Positions 25,371 to 33,797 of a stretch of DNA of 62,706 nucleotides are shown here, piece by piece. The DNA lies in contig CALJEN010000008.1 in the NCBI GenBank assembly GCA_938073905.1, forward strand, positions 1 to 62,706, read 5' to 3'. Within the stretch, counting starts at the first letter, position 1; each line of letters starts with the position of its first letter. The translations under genes and the position numbers were made by a program. A model generated the notes under the pieces. That model saw nothing but the letters and a program-made list of their open reading frames with translations. It did not search any database and had not been told where the DNA came from. This stretch comes from an uncultured Sulfolobales archaeon (lineage in GTDB: Archaea; Thermoproteota; Thermoprotei_A; Sulfolobales; NBVN01).

Positions 25371-26093
25371 TCAGTGGTGTATTAAGCACCTGCTCGGGTC
25401 CGGGTCCAGCACTGCCACCACGCGCCCGTCTCTCAGTAGGTGTATCTTCTGACTGCAGTTAGCGACCTCGGGGTCGTGGGTTATCATGACTATGGTCTGG
25501 CCGAGTTTGTTAAGCTCTAGGAACGCGCCCATGACCACTCTAGCCGACGCGGTGTCCAGGTTCCCCGTGGGCTCGTCGGCGAGCAGTATCGAGGGAGACC
25601 CCACTATCGCCCTGGCGATCGCGACGCGCTGCTGCTGACCTCCCGAGAGCTGGTTGGGCCTCTTGCTGATCCAGGACAGCTCTCCACCGGCCTTTAGCAG
25701 GGCACTGATGGCCATCTTTCTCCTCTCCTCCTTGGGTATCCCCCTGGCTACGAGGGGGAGCTCCACGTTCTCCAAGACCGTGAGCCTGTTTACGAGGTTG
25801 AAGGCCTGGAACACGAAGCCTATCTTCCTGTTCCTGAGCTCCGCGAGCTCTCTGTCCCCCAGCCTCGAGGTGTCGACCCCGTCGATGAGCACCCTCCCCC
25901 TGGTGGGTCTGTCCAGGAGCCCCACCATGTTCAGGAGGGTGGTCTTGCCCGACCCCGAGGGTCCCATTATCGACACGAAGGCCCCCCTCCTCACACTTAG
26001 GCTGACCCCCCGGAGAGCCCAGGTGATCACGGAGCCCGCTACGTAGGCCTTGTGGACGTCTTCGACCCTTATCGCGTAGTCCTCTCCGCTCAT
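25371..26093 (-). CDS. ABC transporter ATP-binding protein (LolD/MacB type), orphan
   Basis: This 240-residue ATPase is of the MacB/LolD type. It has Walker A GPSGSGKTT, the Q loop in FVFQAFNLV, signature LSGGQQQR and Walker B LLADEPTGNLD with the H loop in MITHDPEVAN. ATG 26093 was chosen since the protein's first strand starts soon after. The partner permease (FtsX-like) is not in this window on either side, so the gene is separated from its membrane partner. Possible substrates are lipoproteins, peptides or drugs. Confidence 0.9.
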   Translation of the reverse strand: MSGEDYAIRVEDVHKAYVAGSVITWALRGVSLSVRRGAFVSIMGPSGSGKTTLLNMVGLLDRPTRGRVLIDGVDTSRLGDRELAELRNRKIGFVFQAFNLVNRLTVLENVELPLVARGIPKEERRKMAISALLKAGGELSWISKRPNQLSGGQQQRVAIARAIVGSPSILLADEPTGNLDTASARVVMGAFLELNKLGQTIVMITHDPEVANCSQKIHLLRDGRVVAVLDPDPSRCLIHH

Positions 26094-26273
26094 CCTCTGC
26101 CAGCCGGTCCCCGCCGGGCTCGAACGAAGGGTAAAAAATGGCTGAGGCGTTGCGAAAGGCCCGACCACTCGGTGGGGGTCCCGCGCGCGAACAGCCACAG
26201 CTCTTGCCTCTGGTTAAATTCGAGCTGACCACCGCTATTTGGGACGAGACACCTAAATGGAGCGTGCTCGGCC

Positions 26274-26597
26274 TTGGAGAGCTGTCAGCTGCGCCGCGCG
26301 ATCGAAGCGATATGCAGGTACGGCGTCGTAGACCGAGAAGTTCTGAAGCGCATAGCCGGTCTAGACGACTCCTCTGTCCAGAGAGTCCTCGGTGTCCTGC
26401 TGAGCTCGGGCTACGTAGTCGAGGTCGAGCTGCGCGCAGGGGTCTGCGGCTCGTGTCCCCTTAGCTCCGTCTGCGACTACCCGGTGCGCGGAGCCGGCGC
26501 GAAGATCTACGTGCCGAGCGAGAGGCTCAGAAGGCTCTGCGGCAAGTCGGCAGCGTCGGTCACGGCCAGCTCTGCGCGTGCGGGGTGTGGGTGTTGA
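26274..26597 (+). CDS. FeoC-like winged-helix protein with a Cys cluster
   Basis: This 107-residue protein has a winged-helix N-terminal half (AICRYGVVDREVLKRIAGLDDSSVQRVLGVLLSSGYVVEV) and then CGSCPLSSVC, the pattern of the FeS-binding cysteine loop in FeoC (CxxC with a third cysteine nearby). FeoC-type proteins regulate ferrous iron uptake. A FeoA-domain gene is 3.6 kb away, and no FeoB is seen. The C-terminal tail ends ARAGCGC. TTG 26274 is assumed. The stop overlaps the start of the next gene. Confidence 0.6.
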   Translation: MESCQLRRAIEAICRYGVVDREVLKRIAGLDDSSVQRVLGVLLSSGYVVEVELRAGVCGSCPLSSVCDYPVRGAGAKIYVPSERLRRLCGKSAASVTASSARAGCGC

Positions 26598-27274
26598 GCC
26601 TGGTTCGCGGACTGCCCGATGTGCCCGTGGTGTACTCCGTCTGCCGCGATCTGGAGGTCGCGGCCCTAAGAGCGGACGTGCTCTTCGAGGTGAGGAGCAT
26701 CGTAGAGAGAGTGAGGAGCTCTACCGATGCGTCGACTCTCGACAGAGACCCTGTTGTCTCGAAGTACAGAGCTCTGGCCGGGAGAAGCGGGAGCAGGCCC
26801 GCAGCGGGAGTCTACCCCGAGGTTCTAGTCAGGGGGATCCTGATGAGGGGCAAGCTCCCTCGCTACAACTCCGTCCTGGACCTGGTGAACGCTGTGTCGG
26901 CCATGACGAGGGTGCCCATCAGTCCCATCGACGCTAGCAGGGTAGTCCTCCCCCTGAAGCTCGCGTACCTGACGAGGGACGCTACCGTCAGGTACTCCGG
27001 GGGGAGGGAGGTGTACGTTAGGCGGGGCGCGATCGTCCTGGAGGACGGGCTGGGGAGGATAGTGTACGTGCTTCCCTACAGGAACACGGACGTGGCTCCC
27101 GTAACGACCACTACGAGGAGCGTTGTCTTCGTGGGCTACGGAGCTCCCGGCGTACCGCTGAACCTCGTGGAGTCTAGTGTGAAGACGGTGGTGGCGTATA
27201 TCGAGAGCTTCTTCCGGGGCGCATCGTGTTCCCGACCGGAGGCGGGCGAGAGTCCCGAGAGCGGGGGCTCTTAG
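26585..27274 (+). CDS. B3/B4 domain protein
   Basis: This 229-residue protein contains the B3/B4 domain found in the phenylalanyl-tRNA synthetase beta chain, where it forms the editing site for Tyr-tRNA-Phe. The core motif RGILMRGKLPRYNSVLDLVNAVSAM is complete. Stand-alone B3/B4 proteins are common in archaea and bacteria and are often thought to edit or bind aminoacyl groups. The TTGA overlap at 26594-26597 suggests TTG 26594 as an alternative start, coupled to the FeoC-like gene. Residues 150-170 carry VYVLPYRNTD, also conserved in the family. Confidence 0.75.
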   Translation: MWVLSLVRGLPDVPVVYSVCRDLEVAALRADVLFEVRSIVERVRSSTDASTLDRDPVVSKYRALAGRSGSRPAAGVYPEVLVRGILMRGKLPRYNSVLDLVNAVSAMTRVPISPIDASRVVLPLKLAYLTRDATVRYSGGREVYVRRGAIVLEDGLGRIVYVLPYRNTDVAPVTTTTRSVVFVGYGAPGVPLNLVESSVKTVVAYIESFFRGASCSRPEAGESPESGGS

Positions 27275-27492
27275 CTGCCCCGTTTCAGACCCGGTTCCCA
27301 ACACCGACCCTCTCTCGCCGCCGAGAGGTCTCCACTCTGGCGCGCTCACGGTCCGTATCCGCCCGGGCTCGGCCTCCCACGCAGACCTCGGGGTCATGGC
27401 TTGACCTAGGCCCAGCAGGCACCTGGGGCGTCGGCAGGTCTCCCGAGGTACCGATCGTTGACCGCGCCTTGAAAGCTTCCCATCACCCTTAT

Positions 27493-27542
27493 TACATGTA
27501 TTTCGGTAACACAGAGCTACGCGTTACTGAAAACTTTTAAAT
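27493..27542 (+). promoter_or_regulatory. Promoter with dyads before the coiled-coil RHH gene
   Basis: TACATGTA (27493-27500) is a perfect palindrome. GTAAC (27506-27510) and GTTAC (27523-27527) are inverted, 17 bp centre to centre. The TATA box CTTTTAAAT (27534-27542) follows directly, then GGGAG and GTG 27572. The minus-strand word ACATGTAAT at 27491-27499 also occurs in the pst promoter (42869-42877). Confidence 0.45.
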
Positions 27543-27571
27543 CTGAGTATCACTGTAATCCGGGAGTCGGA

Positions 27572-28261
27572 GTGGGTGAGGAGTTCCGCAGGGAGCTTGA
27601 GAGAGTGGTCGAGAAGATGAAGTCGGAGCTAGACGCCCTGGTCAGAAGGGTAGACGAGATGGTAGGCGAAGGGGACGTCCGAGGGGCCTACAGGGCGTGG
27701 GCGGAGGGAGTCGTCGGCATACTCAGGGAAGTGCGGGAGTCTCTCAAGAGGCTCGAGTCGTACACCAGGGAGCTCAGGGTACCCGAGTCCGAGCTCAAGG
27801 AGTCCCTCGAGTACCTGAGGAGGGAGATCGGGGAGGTCCTCTCCAAGATAGAGGCGGAGTCGTCCAGGCTCAGGGGCCGCTGGGGGCGCGGCCTCGTGTT
27901 CTACCTCCCTGACTTCACAGGGGTCGTCGAGGGCGTGGTAGCGGGCGTGGGCAAGTCCGTGGAGGACGCGGTCGAGAGCATCGGCAGACTCATAGAGTCT
28001 GTGCAGAGGAGCGTGGCAAGGTCCTACGACAGGCTGGCGCAGGTGGTCTCGCTGAGGATGAGGGAGGGAGACCTAGAGGTGATAGACCGGCTGGTCGAGG
28101 CCGGGATATTCAGGAGCAGGAGCGAGGCCGTCGCCTACTTCGCTAGGAGGGGGATCGAGTCGAGCAGGGAGTGGATAAGCAGGGCGCTGGAGCAGGCGAA
28201 GAAGATCAGGGAGATGCAGGAGTCCCTCAGGAGAGAGCTCGAGGAGCGCGAGGAGGAGTAG
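27572..28261 (+). CDS. Coiled-coil protein with a ribbon-helix-helix-like C-terminus
   Basis: This 229-residue protein has long heptad-like helices from 1 to about 95, a mid segment that may form a helical hairpin, and a C-terminal unit (VSLRMREGDLEVIDRLVEAGIFRSRSEAVAYFARRG, near 165-200) that strongly resembles a CopG/ribbon-helix-helix DNA-binding domain, followed by a charged tail. The fusion of a long coil to an RHH domain is unusual; RHH proteins are normally about 50-90 residues. The promoter carries inverted repeats it could bind itself. GTG 27572 has GGGAG five bases upstream. Confidence 0.65.
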   Translation: MGEEFRRELERVVEKMKSELDALVRRVDEMVGEGDVRGAYRAWAEGVVGILREVRESLKRLESYTRELRVPESELKESLEYLRREIGEVLSKIEAESSRLRGRWGRGLVFYLPDFTGVVEGVVAGVGKSVEDAVESIGRLIESVQRSVARSYDRLAQVVSLRMREGDLEVIDRLVEAGIFRSRSEAVAYFARRGIESSREWISRALEQAKKIREMQESLRRELEEREEE

Positions 28262-28276
28262 CCGGCGGGTGCCCCT

Positions 28277-29869
28277 CTACACCTTCTTCAGGAGCTCGAC
28301 GAGTCTCCTCAGCTCCTCTCTACCGGCCTGCGTCTTCGGGTACGTGACCGCGCTCACGGGCTCCGGCGGCGGGTTCCTGCTCAGGAAGTCTCTGAGGGCC
28401 GGTGGCCAGTTGTCGGGGTCGAAGCCCCTCTGGGCCAGGAACGCCACTAGCCACCTCTGCGCCCCGAAGCCGGAGCAGCCCGTCCAGAGGGTCTCCCCCC
28501 TGTTGTGCCTTATCCTGAAGGGGCTCGTGAACTTGGTTCCGTGTATGGATATGTTGCCCACCTCCAGCCACGCCTTCTGCTCCTCGCGCGGTCCCCTGTA
28601 GGGAACCCACAGCTCGAAGTCTATGGTTCCGGGCTTGTCGATGTCGAACTCCTCCACCCTCTCGGCCGCACCGCTCTGCTCGTAGTACCACGGAGTCACC
28701 CACGCCGCCCTCCACTCCAGGTCTAGGATCTCGTCCATGAACCTCTCGTAGGCCCTCAGCAGCTCGTTCCTGGTCTCCACGACCTGCTCGGGCTTCCCCA
28801 GCCACACGACCTCGACCCTGTGGAACTCGATCACCCTCTCGAGACCGTAGAGGCCTCCGGACTCCCACCTGAACGAGGGCCCGCTCCTGTCGAACCACTT
28901 CACCGGGAGGGAGGAGTCGTCGAGGAGCTCGCCCCCGAAGAACCAGTAGAAGGGCTCGCACTGAGCGTAGCAGAGGAAGTACTCGGGGTGCCTCAGGTAC
29001 CTGGCCAGCTCCTCGGGCGGGGCCTCGTCGGTGACGTACATGTAGTCCGTGAGCTCCTCGAACTCACTGATCTCGTACGTCTTGGGGAGGGAGCAGAAGA
29101 CCATGGAGTTTATGGTGCCCCTCAGGTGCCCCGTCTTGAGCCCTATCTCGAGGGGGTACATCTTCGGGAAGATGGCCTCCCTGAAGCCCAGTGGGAGCAC
29201 CACCTCGCTTAGGAACAGCTCCCTCATCGCGTTGAGGAGGTACGTGGCCAGGGGAGTGTAGAGCCACTGGCCTATCGAGAACCTCTTGACGAGCCCCGCC
29301 TCCTCTAAGACCTTGTTGGGGTCTCCGGTGAACAGCGGGGGGTCGAACTTGATTCTCGACCTCTTGAGGAGCTGCCAGTGCTCCGCCTTCCCTCCCCACC
29401 TGGCCCTGGCCTCCTTCTCGTCCAGCAGCCTGAGGAGCTTCAGGAGGACCGGCCTCTTGAGGTCTCTCTCCTCGAGGCTCTTCAAGCGTATGAGCGTGCG
29501 CCCCTGGGATTTCTCGATGCTCTCTACGTAGGGCAGCTTCGTATCGACTCTGACCTCCCCCTCTACCTCCACCAGTGCGTCCTCTAGCCTAATGCCGCGT
29601 ACGCCTATCCTCCTGGCCCCCAGGGACGCCTCGAGGGAGTTCTTCACCCTCATCGAGGCCTCGTCGATCCTGAGCCTCCCGGTCTCGATGTTCAGGCTGA
29701 GGACTCGCCCAGCGTGTTCCCAGCTCACGACCCTGCCCCCCTCCTCCGGGCTTCTAAACCCCTTCGCCAGGGCGAGACCGACCTCCTTTAGAGCCTTCTC
29801 CAGAGCTTCCAGGTCGTCCCGGGTCACGTCCCTGCTGAGCTCAACCCTCACCGTCCCTCTGCACTTCAC
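28277..29869 (-). CDS. serS: Seryl-tRNA synthetase, type 2 (methanogen-type)
   Basis: This 530-residue class II synthetase is of the rare archaeal SerRS type found first in methanogens. It lacks the N-terminal coiled-coil arm of the common SerRS and has a mixed alpha/beta N-terminal domain instead. The zinc ligands are visible: CYAQCEPFYWFF, a glutamate in RWESGGLYGLERV, and WTGCSGFG, with class II motif 2 and motif 3 at the expected places. The common bacterial-type SerRS occurs in most Thermoproteota, so this form is notable. A TATA box is at 29900-29909. Confidence 0.9.
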   Translation of the reverse strand: MKCRGTVRVELSRDVTRDDLEALEKALKEVGLALAKGFRSPEEGGRVVSWEHAGRVLSLNIETGRLRIDEASMRVKNSLEASLGARRIGVRGIRLEDALVEVEGEVRVDTKLPYVESIEKSQGRTLIRLKSLEERDLKRPVLLKLLRLLDEKEARARWGGKAEHWQLLKRSRIKFDPPLFTGDPNKVLEEAGLVKRFSIGQWLYTPLATYLLNAMRELFLSEVVLPLGFREAIFPKMYPLEIGLKTGHLRGTINSMVFCSLPKTYEISEFEELTDYMYVTDEAPPEELARYLRHPEYFLCYAQCEPFYWFFGGELLDDSSLPVKWFDRSGPSFRWESGGLYGLERVIEFHRVEVVWLGKPEQVVETRNELLRAYERFMDEILDLEWRAAWVTPWYYEQSGAAERVEEFDIDKPGTIDFELWVPYRGPREEQKAWLEVGNISIHGTKFTSPFRIRHNRGETLWTGCSGFGAQRWLVAFLAQRGFDPDNWPPALRDFLSRNPPPEPVSAVTYPKTQAGREELRRLVELLKKV

Positions 29870-29899
29870 TGCGGCGTCCCCGCCATTTGCTGGTTGAAA

Positions 29900-29931
29900 C
29901 TATTTATAGTGCGAGGCGAGGGCCCCTCGCC
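29900..29931 (-). promoter_or_regulatory. serS promoter with an upstream hairpin dyad
   Basis: CTATAAATAG on the minus strand (29900-29909) lies about 35 bp before ATG 29869. Upstream of it is GGCGAGG-GCC-CCTCGCC (29915-29931), a dyad with perfect 7-bp arms and a 3-nt centre. The remainder of the 293-bp interval up to 30162 holds no gene I can support. Confidence 0.45.
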
Positions 29932-30162
29932 GGGATGATCGCTGAAGGTGCGCGATGGCACTTAGACCACGCCTTCCCGCAACACCGGGGAGAGGTAATG
30001 CGGGGTTCTTCCGAGACCACGTCCCCTCGCGAACCGCGTCGGAGACCCGCTTGCGAGGCCCGCCATCCTCGACACCGCGGGCAGAGCCAGTTCCGCTAGC
30101 GGGAGGTTCTTCGGGCAAGAAGGTTCGCAAGGCCTGCGCGTACCCGCGCTCCCGGAGGGTCT

Positions 30163-30411
30163 CTAGCTCTTTGCGGCCTCTGGCTTACCTCCCGCCTCCT
30201 CGACGAGTATCTTCGAGGCCACTCCTCTGCTCAGCGAGACGAGGGCGCTCCTGACTCTAACCACGACGTGTCCGCGGTCGTTGACGAGCACCTCTGCGGA
30301 GGAGCCGGGGAATAGCCCTAGCTGCTCGAGCCTGTACCTCAATCCCCTCCCGGTCCACAGCTCCACGACCCTGACCTGCGCTCCAGGCCCCACCTCGCTC
30401 AGCGGCACCAT
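30163..30411 (-). CDS. FeoA domain protein
   Basis: This 82-residue protein is a stand-alone FeoA/SH3-like domain: LSEVGPGAQVRVVEL, then LGLFPGSSAEVLVND and the closing VVVRV and GVASKILVEE strands. FeoA helps the FeoB iron transporter, and the same fold is fused to the DtxR regulators. No FeoB gene is nearby. ATG 30411 lies about 27 bp from the centre of its TATA box, so the mRNA is probably leaderless. Confidence 0.85.
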   Translation of the reverse strand: MVPLSEVGPGAQVRVVELWTGRGLRYRLEQLGLFPGSSAEVLVNDRGHVVVRVRSALVSLSRGVASKILVEEAGGKPEAAKS

Positions 30412-30433
30412 TCCAGAGTTTAGACGGGTCTAA

Positions 30434-30443
30434 CCTTTTAAGC
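30434..30443 (-). promoter_or_regulatory. TATA box of the feoA gene
   Basis: GCTTAAAAGG on the minus strand, centred about 27 bp upstream of ATG 30411. Confidence 0.55.
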
Positions 30444-30474
30444 TATCGTCTCTGCGCTCTCTGCCTGGCAGCTG

Positions 30475-31521
30475 CTACTGTGACCGGTAGTACTCCCCCA
30501 TCTTCTTGACCGAGCTCAGCTCGAACCTAGTGACTCTCGCTAGGCCGTTTAGGACCAGGTACAGGGCCACATCGATGTCCACCTTGGTCGCAACGTTCCG
30601 CGTTATCGATACACTCCTGCCGAAGAGCTGTCCCTCGAAGTCGATGCCTGGCCTGACTATCGCGTAGCCCTCGAAGGGAGATAGAGACCAGTCCAGCCTG
30701 AAGGTCTCTAGATCGCTCACCCCGATCAGCCTAGCGGCGAGCCCCGTCTTCCCGTTTATGGAGTTCGGGATCCTGACGAGCCTCGAGACGTCCTGCGTGA
30801 CCTGCGGGTCGACGGCTACGGAGGCCCTCTTCACCCCTCTCTCGCTGACCTCTCCGCCCGAGTAGAGGGCCAAGAGAGACCTCCAGCCACCGTCCCGAGA
30901 GTCGGGGGAAGCCGCCCGCACTCCCCTCTTGCTCCCGAAGAGCCTCTTCAGGTCTATGCCCCTCGCCGTCACATAGTCTACTATCTCTAGCCTGTGCAGC
31001 GACTCCAGCCTCAGCCACTCCGGGTCTTCCGTCGCGACGACCGCGTGGAAGCCCCTGTTTCCCGAGAAGTACACCATCAGCTCGCCCTCGCCGAAGCCCA
31101 TGTGCTCCTCCAGGATGCGGACGAGCCTCTCGAGGTGCTCCTTGGCCACCTCGATGCACTCGTCCGTTACCACCTCGACTCCCTCTCCGAGGGTCAGGGT
31201 CCGGCAGCCCGGCAGCTTGTCGGCGTCTATGTCGAACATGAGCTCGGAGCCCTGCCAGCCGGCCTCGGAGAGGTCGGGCGCCGCGGGGTTCAGGTACTTC
31301 GCGGTGGAGTAGTAGGACTGCCTGGGCGCGTTGACCACCAGGTAGGCCCTGAGCTCACTCTCCGTCGCGAAGCTCATGTGCCTTACGTAGGCACCGGAGC
31401 CCAGGACCTGGAAAGCGAACTCCCGCATGCCGATGTCCTTCGGCAGCCTGAGAGGTGCGACCCTGTAGTAGCTGCTGAAGAGCTCGCGGACGAACCTTAG
31501 CTCCTCCTTGCCCAAGACCAA
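30475..31521 (-). CDS. priS: DNA primase small (catalytic) subunit
   Basis: This is the catalytic subunit of the archaeal/eukaryotic-type primase, 348 residues. It holds the metal-binding motif MFDIDADKL near 95 and the SGNRGFHAVV motif with its catalytic histidine near 155. A late VRIPNSINGKTGL motif is also typical of PriS. It makes RNA/DNA primers together with PriL, which is not in the window. The gene starts immediately after the PCNA stop, so both are in one replication operon. Confidence 0.93.
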   Translation of the reverse strand: MVLGKEELRFVRELFSSYYRVAPLRLPKDIGMREFAFQVLGSGAYVRHMSFATESELRAYLVVNAPRQSYYSTAKYLNPAAPDLSEAGWQGSELMFDIDADKLPGCRTLTLGEGVEVVTDECIEVAKEHLERLVRILEEHMGFGEGELMVYFSGNRGFHAVVATEDPEWLRLESLHRLEIVDYVTARGIDLKRLFGSKRGVRAASPDSRDGGWRSLLALYSGGEVSERGVKRASVAVDPQVTQDVSRLVRIPNSINGKTGLAARLIGVSDLETFRLDWSLSPFEGYAIVRPGIDFEGQLFGRSVSITRNVATKVDIDVALYLVLNGLARVTRFELSSVKKMGEYYRSQ

Positions 31522-32259
31522 CTACTCAGCCCTTGGAGCTACGTAATACTTCATCGAACTGCCGTACGACGAGAGCTCTAGGTAGAGGGGCAGCTCGGAG
31601 CCCACCTTCATCACCGCCCTCTCGGCTATCCTGATCAGGGGCTTGACGTTCGATACGAACTCTATCGAGTAGCTGACGCGGAAGCCGGGCTCCCCCACGT
31701 CGGACTCCTCGATGCCTCCCCTCTCCTTGCTGAGGACTACCTCGGCCTCCCCCAGCTCGCTCTCGACGGACAGCCTGAGCTCGTCCCCGTCTCCCTCCAC
31801 CCTGAGGACGTCCCCAGCGCTCTCGATGCCGGTTATGCCGTCGTAGAGCAGGGTCGGGGGCACCACGTAGGTGTTCGGGTAGTCTATCTCGATCTCCGGT
31901 ATCTCCTCAACCGAGGTGGACAGGGGCAGAGTAAACACTCTCGAGTACCCCCTCCTCTCGAAGGCTATCGAGAGGGAGGACTGAGTCCAGCTCAGAGTCA
32001 CCGCGTCGTCCCTCTCGGCGCTCCTGAACACCTTGCCCAGGTCTTCGAGGTTCACCACCAGCTGCCCGCCGCGACCGGCGTCGTAGGCGACCGCGGACTC
32101 CCTGGGCACCGTGAGGATCAGGAGGGCGGTCTTCGAGGGGTCCATGGACTTGAGCGCGAGCTCCCTCTCTCCGACGTCGATCACCGCTACCTCGCTGAAC
32201 CTCGCTGCCGAGGCGACGACGTACCGCAGCAGTCTCGCGGACCCGAAGGATATGCTCAC
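31522..32259 (-). CDS. pcn: DNA polymerase sliding clamp (PCNA)
   Basis: This 245-residue protein is a PCNA clamp. It shows the two-domain pattern with KSMDPSKTALLIL near the front, the domain connector (SVEEIPEIEIDYPNTYVV) and the C-terminal YVAPRAE end. Crenarchaea often have three PCNA genes that form a heterotrimer, so this may be one of them. GTG 32259 is used. A TATA-like CTTTTATTAA lies at about 32290-32299. It is followed by priS with no gap. Confidence 0.92.
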   Translation of the reverse strand: MSISFGSARLLRYVVASAARFSEVAVIDVGERELALKSMDPSKTALLILTVPRESAVAYDAGRGGQLVVNLEDLGKVFRSAERDDAVTLSWTQSSLSIAFERRGYSRVFTLPLSTSVEEIPEIEIDYPNTYVVPPTLLYDGITGIESAGDVLRVEGDGDELRLSVESELGEAEVVLSKERGGIEESDVGEPGFRVSYSIEFVSNVKPLIRIAERAVMKVGSELPLYLELSSYGSSMKYYVAPRAE

Positions 32260-32350
32260 CTACCAACACCAGAGCCCTCTGGGCTATGGATTAATAAAAG
32301 CGCGCCCGGGTGCATTGAGAGAGGTCGCGGCAATGCGTGCTGTCCGGGCT

Positions 32351-33178
32351 TCACTCGAAGAGCCCGAACGCGCTCCTCGGGATGCTGCAGCACGCGCGGA
32401 CCACGCGCATGCCGAGCTTCTTGACGACCTCGCTGCCCGGGTTCGCTACCCTATCTAGGTAGCCTCCGCTGACGAGCCTCTCCACGAGAGCCGACCGCCC
32501 TCTCGGCCTCATGCACCCCAGGGACACCTCTCCGAAGAGGCTTCTGGAGACCCGGGCAGCCTCGAGGACTCTGGCCTCCTCGGGAGCCGCTCCACTCGCG
32601 TAGAGGAGCAGGACCGCGATCCTCCGGTGGACCGCACCCACCCTCCTCAGCACCTCCAGCTCCTGTTGCCACGAGGCGAAGGGGCTGTTCAGAACTACGT
32701 GCGGAGCGACCCTGTCCTCGCCGTACTCCGCGGTTACGTACTCCAGGGTCTTCAGGTAGTCCTCCAGCGAGGCGCTCAGCCCTCTGCCGGACCTCACGTA
32801 CTCCTCACTCGGGGGGACTTCGAAGTCGACTAGGTCGAAGACCTCCAGGGCTTTGTCTACCAGGTCTCTCGGTGCCAGCCCGAGGTGTACGGATAGGAAG
32901 ACCTCCCTCCCCCTCCTGAACTCCCTCAGGAAGTCCAGGAGCTCCCCTGTCACCGGCAGGTACCCCTCCTCGGTGAAGCCGCCGCTGATCAGAAAGCCCC
33001 TGGTTCCCGCTCTGTAGTAGTAGTGCATTAGGTCTCGGAGCTTCTCGAGAGACTCGGCGAAGTCCATAGAGTAGAGGTACCTGGCCCCGCAGAAGGAGCA
33101 CTTGAGAGCACACCAGGAACCCGTGATGGAGAGGCTTACGAACTTCTCTCCGGGCACGAACGCCAGGGCGGCGCCCAC
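32351..33178 (-). CDS. Radical SAM protein
   Basis: This is a 275-residue radical SAM enzyme. The cluster motif CALKCSFC (CxxxCxxC) is near residue 23, followed by LISGGFTEEGYLP, the GGE-like SAM-binding motif. It is short, with only the core barrel, plus two late cysteines (CCSIPRS). The substrate is unknown; archaeal lipoate or cofactor radical SAM enzymes are of this size. It is probably in one operon with the upstream 33.2-kb gene. Confidence 0.85.
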   Translation of the reverse strand: MGAALAFVPGEKFVSLSITGSWCALKCSFCGARYLYSMDFAESLEKLRDLMHYYYRAGTRGFLISGGFTEEGYLPVTGELLDFLREFRRGREVFLSVHLGLAPRDLVDKALEVFDLVDFEVPPSEEYVRSGRGLSASLEDYLKTLEYVTAEYGEDRVAPHVVLNSPFASWQQELEVLRRVGAVHRRIAVLLLYASGAAPEEARVLEAARVSRSLFGEVSLGCMRPRGRSALVERLVSGGYLDRVANPGSEVVKKLGMRVVRACCSIPRSAFGLFE

Positions 33179-33194
33179 AGGTACCCCTGGGAGC

Positions 33195-33629
33195 CTAGAG
33201 CCTCCTGAGGCCCTCCCTCGTTTCCTCCTCGGTCCTCGCCCTCTTTATCTCCATTATTATCGGCGGTATCTTCCCCGACTTCAGCATCTTTATGGCGTTG
33301 TCCCTGACCATCGCGGTGTGCTTTATGTCCAGCTCCAGCAGCTCCACGAGAAGTCTGTATACGGAGCTCCAGACCTCCTTGAGCATCTCCCTGTCTATGT
33401 AGCTGAGGACCAGCGGGTTCTCGAGCCACTTGTCGAACTCGCGGACGGTCTTCATGACGTGGTCGAAGGCCTTCCTTATCAGCAGGACCAGGGTCAGCCT
33501 GTCGGCCTCGTCGATGCCGCTGTTGATCTCCTTGAAGGTCTCGATAGCGGCCTTCTGCATCTCGATCCACTCGCTCAGGGAGTTCAGCTGGGCGACCAGC
33601 CTGGAGACGTCGGACGCCATCTCCGGCAC
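33195..33629 (-). CDS. Conserved crenarchaeal helical protein (DUF2153-like)
   Basis: This 144-residue all-helical protein (LNSLSEWIEMQKAAIETFKE at the start, LELDIKHTAMVRDNAIKML later) resembles a crenarchaeal family of unknown function that I recall as DUF2153; the assignment is not certain. There are no cysteines or membrane segments. GTG 33629 is about 27 bp from the TATA centre (33652-33660), which fits leaderless translation; ATG 33620 is the alternative. The radical SAM gene follows after 16 bp. Confidence 0.6.
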   Translation of the reverse strand: MPEMASDVSRLVAQLNSLSEWIEMQKAAIETFKEINSGIDEADRLTLVLLIRKAFDHVMKTVREFDKWLENPLVLSYIDREMLKEVWSSVYRLLVELLELDIKHTAMVRDNAIKMLKSGKIPPIIMEIKRARTEEETREGLRRL

Positions 33630-33797
33630 CGTCTACACTACGGCACCGCGAGTTAAATAGGCAAGGTCTCTGTCAGCAGCAGAGCGCGCGCTACCGAGAG
33701 CTGACGGCATCCGGTGAGCGAGCCAGGGAGTCGACCCGCCCTCGAACCCTCGGGCCCGGGCTATGGTCGTCGTGTCCGAGCAGACGACTCGCGAGCG

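Noticed and set aside
26825-27397. 190-codon minus-strand frame over the B3/B4 gene
   Set aside because: The B3/B4 motif on the plus strand is clear, and the minus-strand product is low in family-like character.
29895-29945. Plus-strand promoter and C/D sRNA (ATGATC...CTGA) after the palindromic TATA
   Set aside because: The TATA box fits serS on the minus strand, box C is imperfect, and the CTGA is only a few bases from it, too near for a guide.
30475-32259. Replication origin near pcn-priS
   Set aside because: No Cdc6/Orc1 gene, no origin-recognition repeats and no long AT-rich unwinding region are seen.
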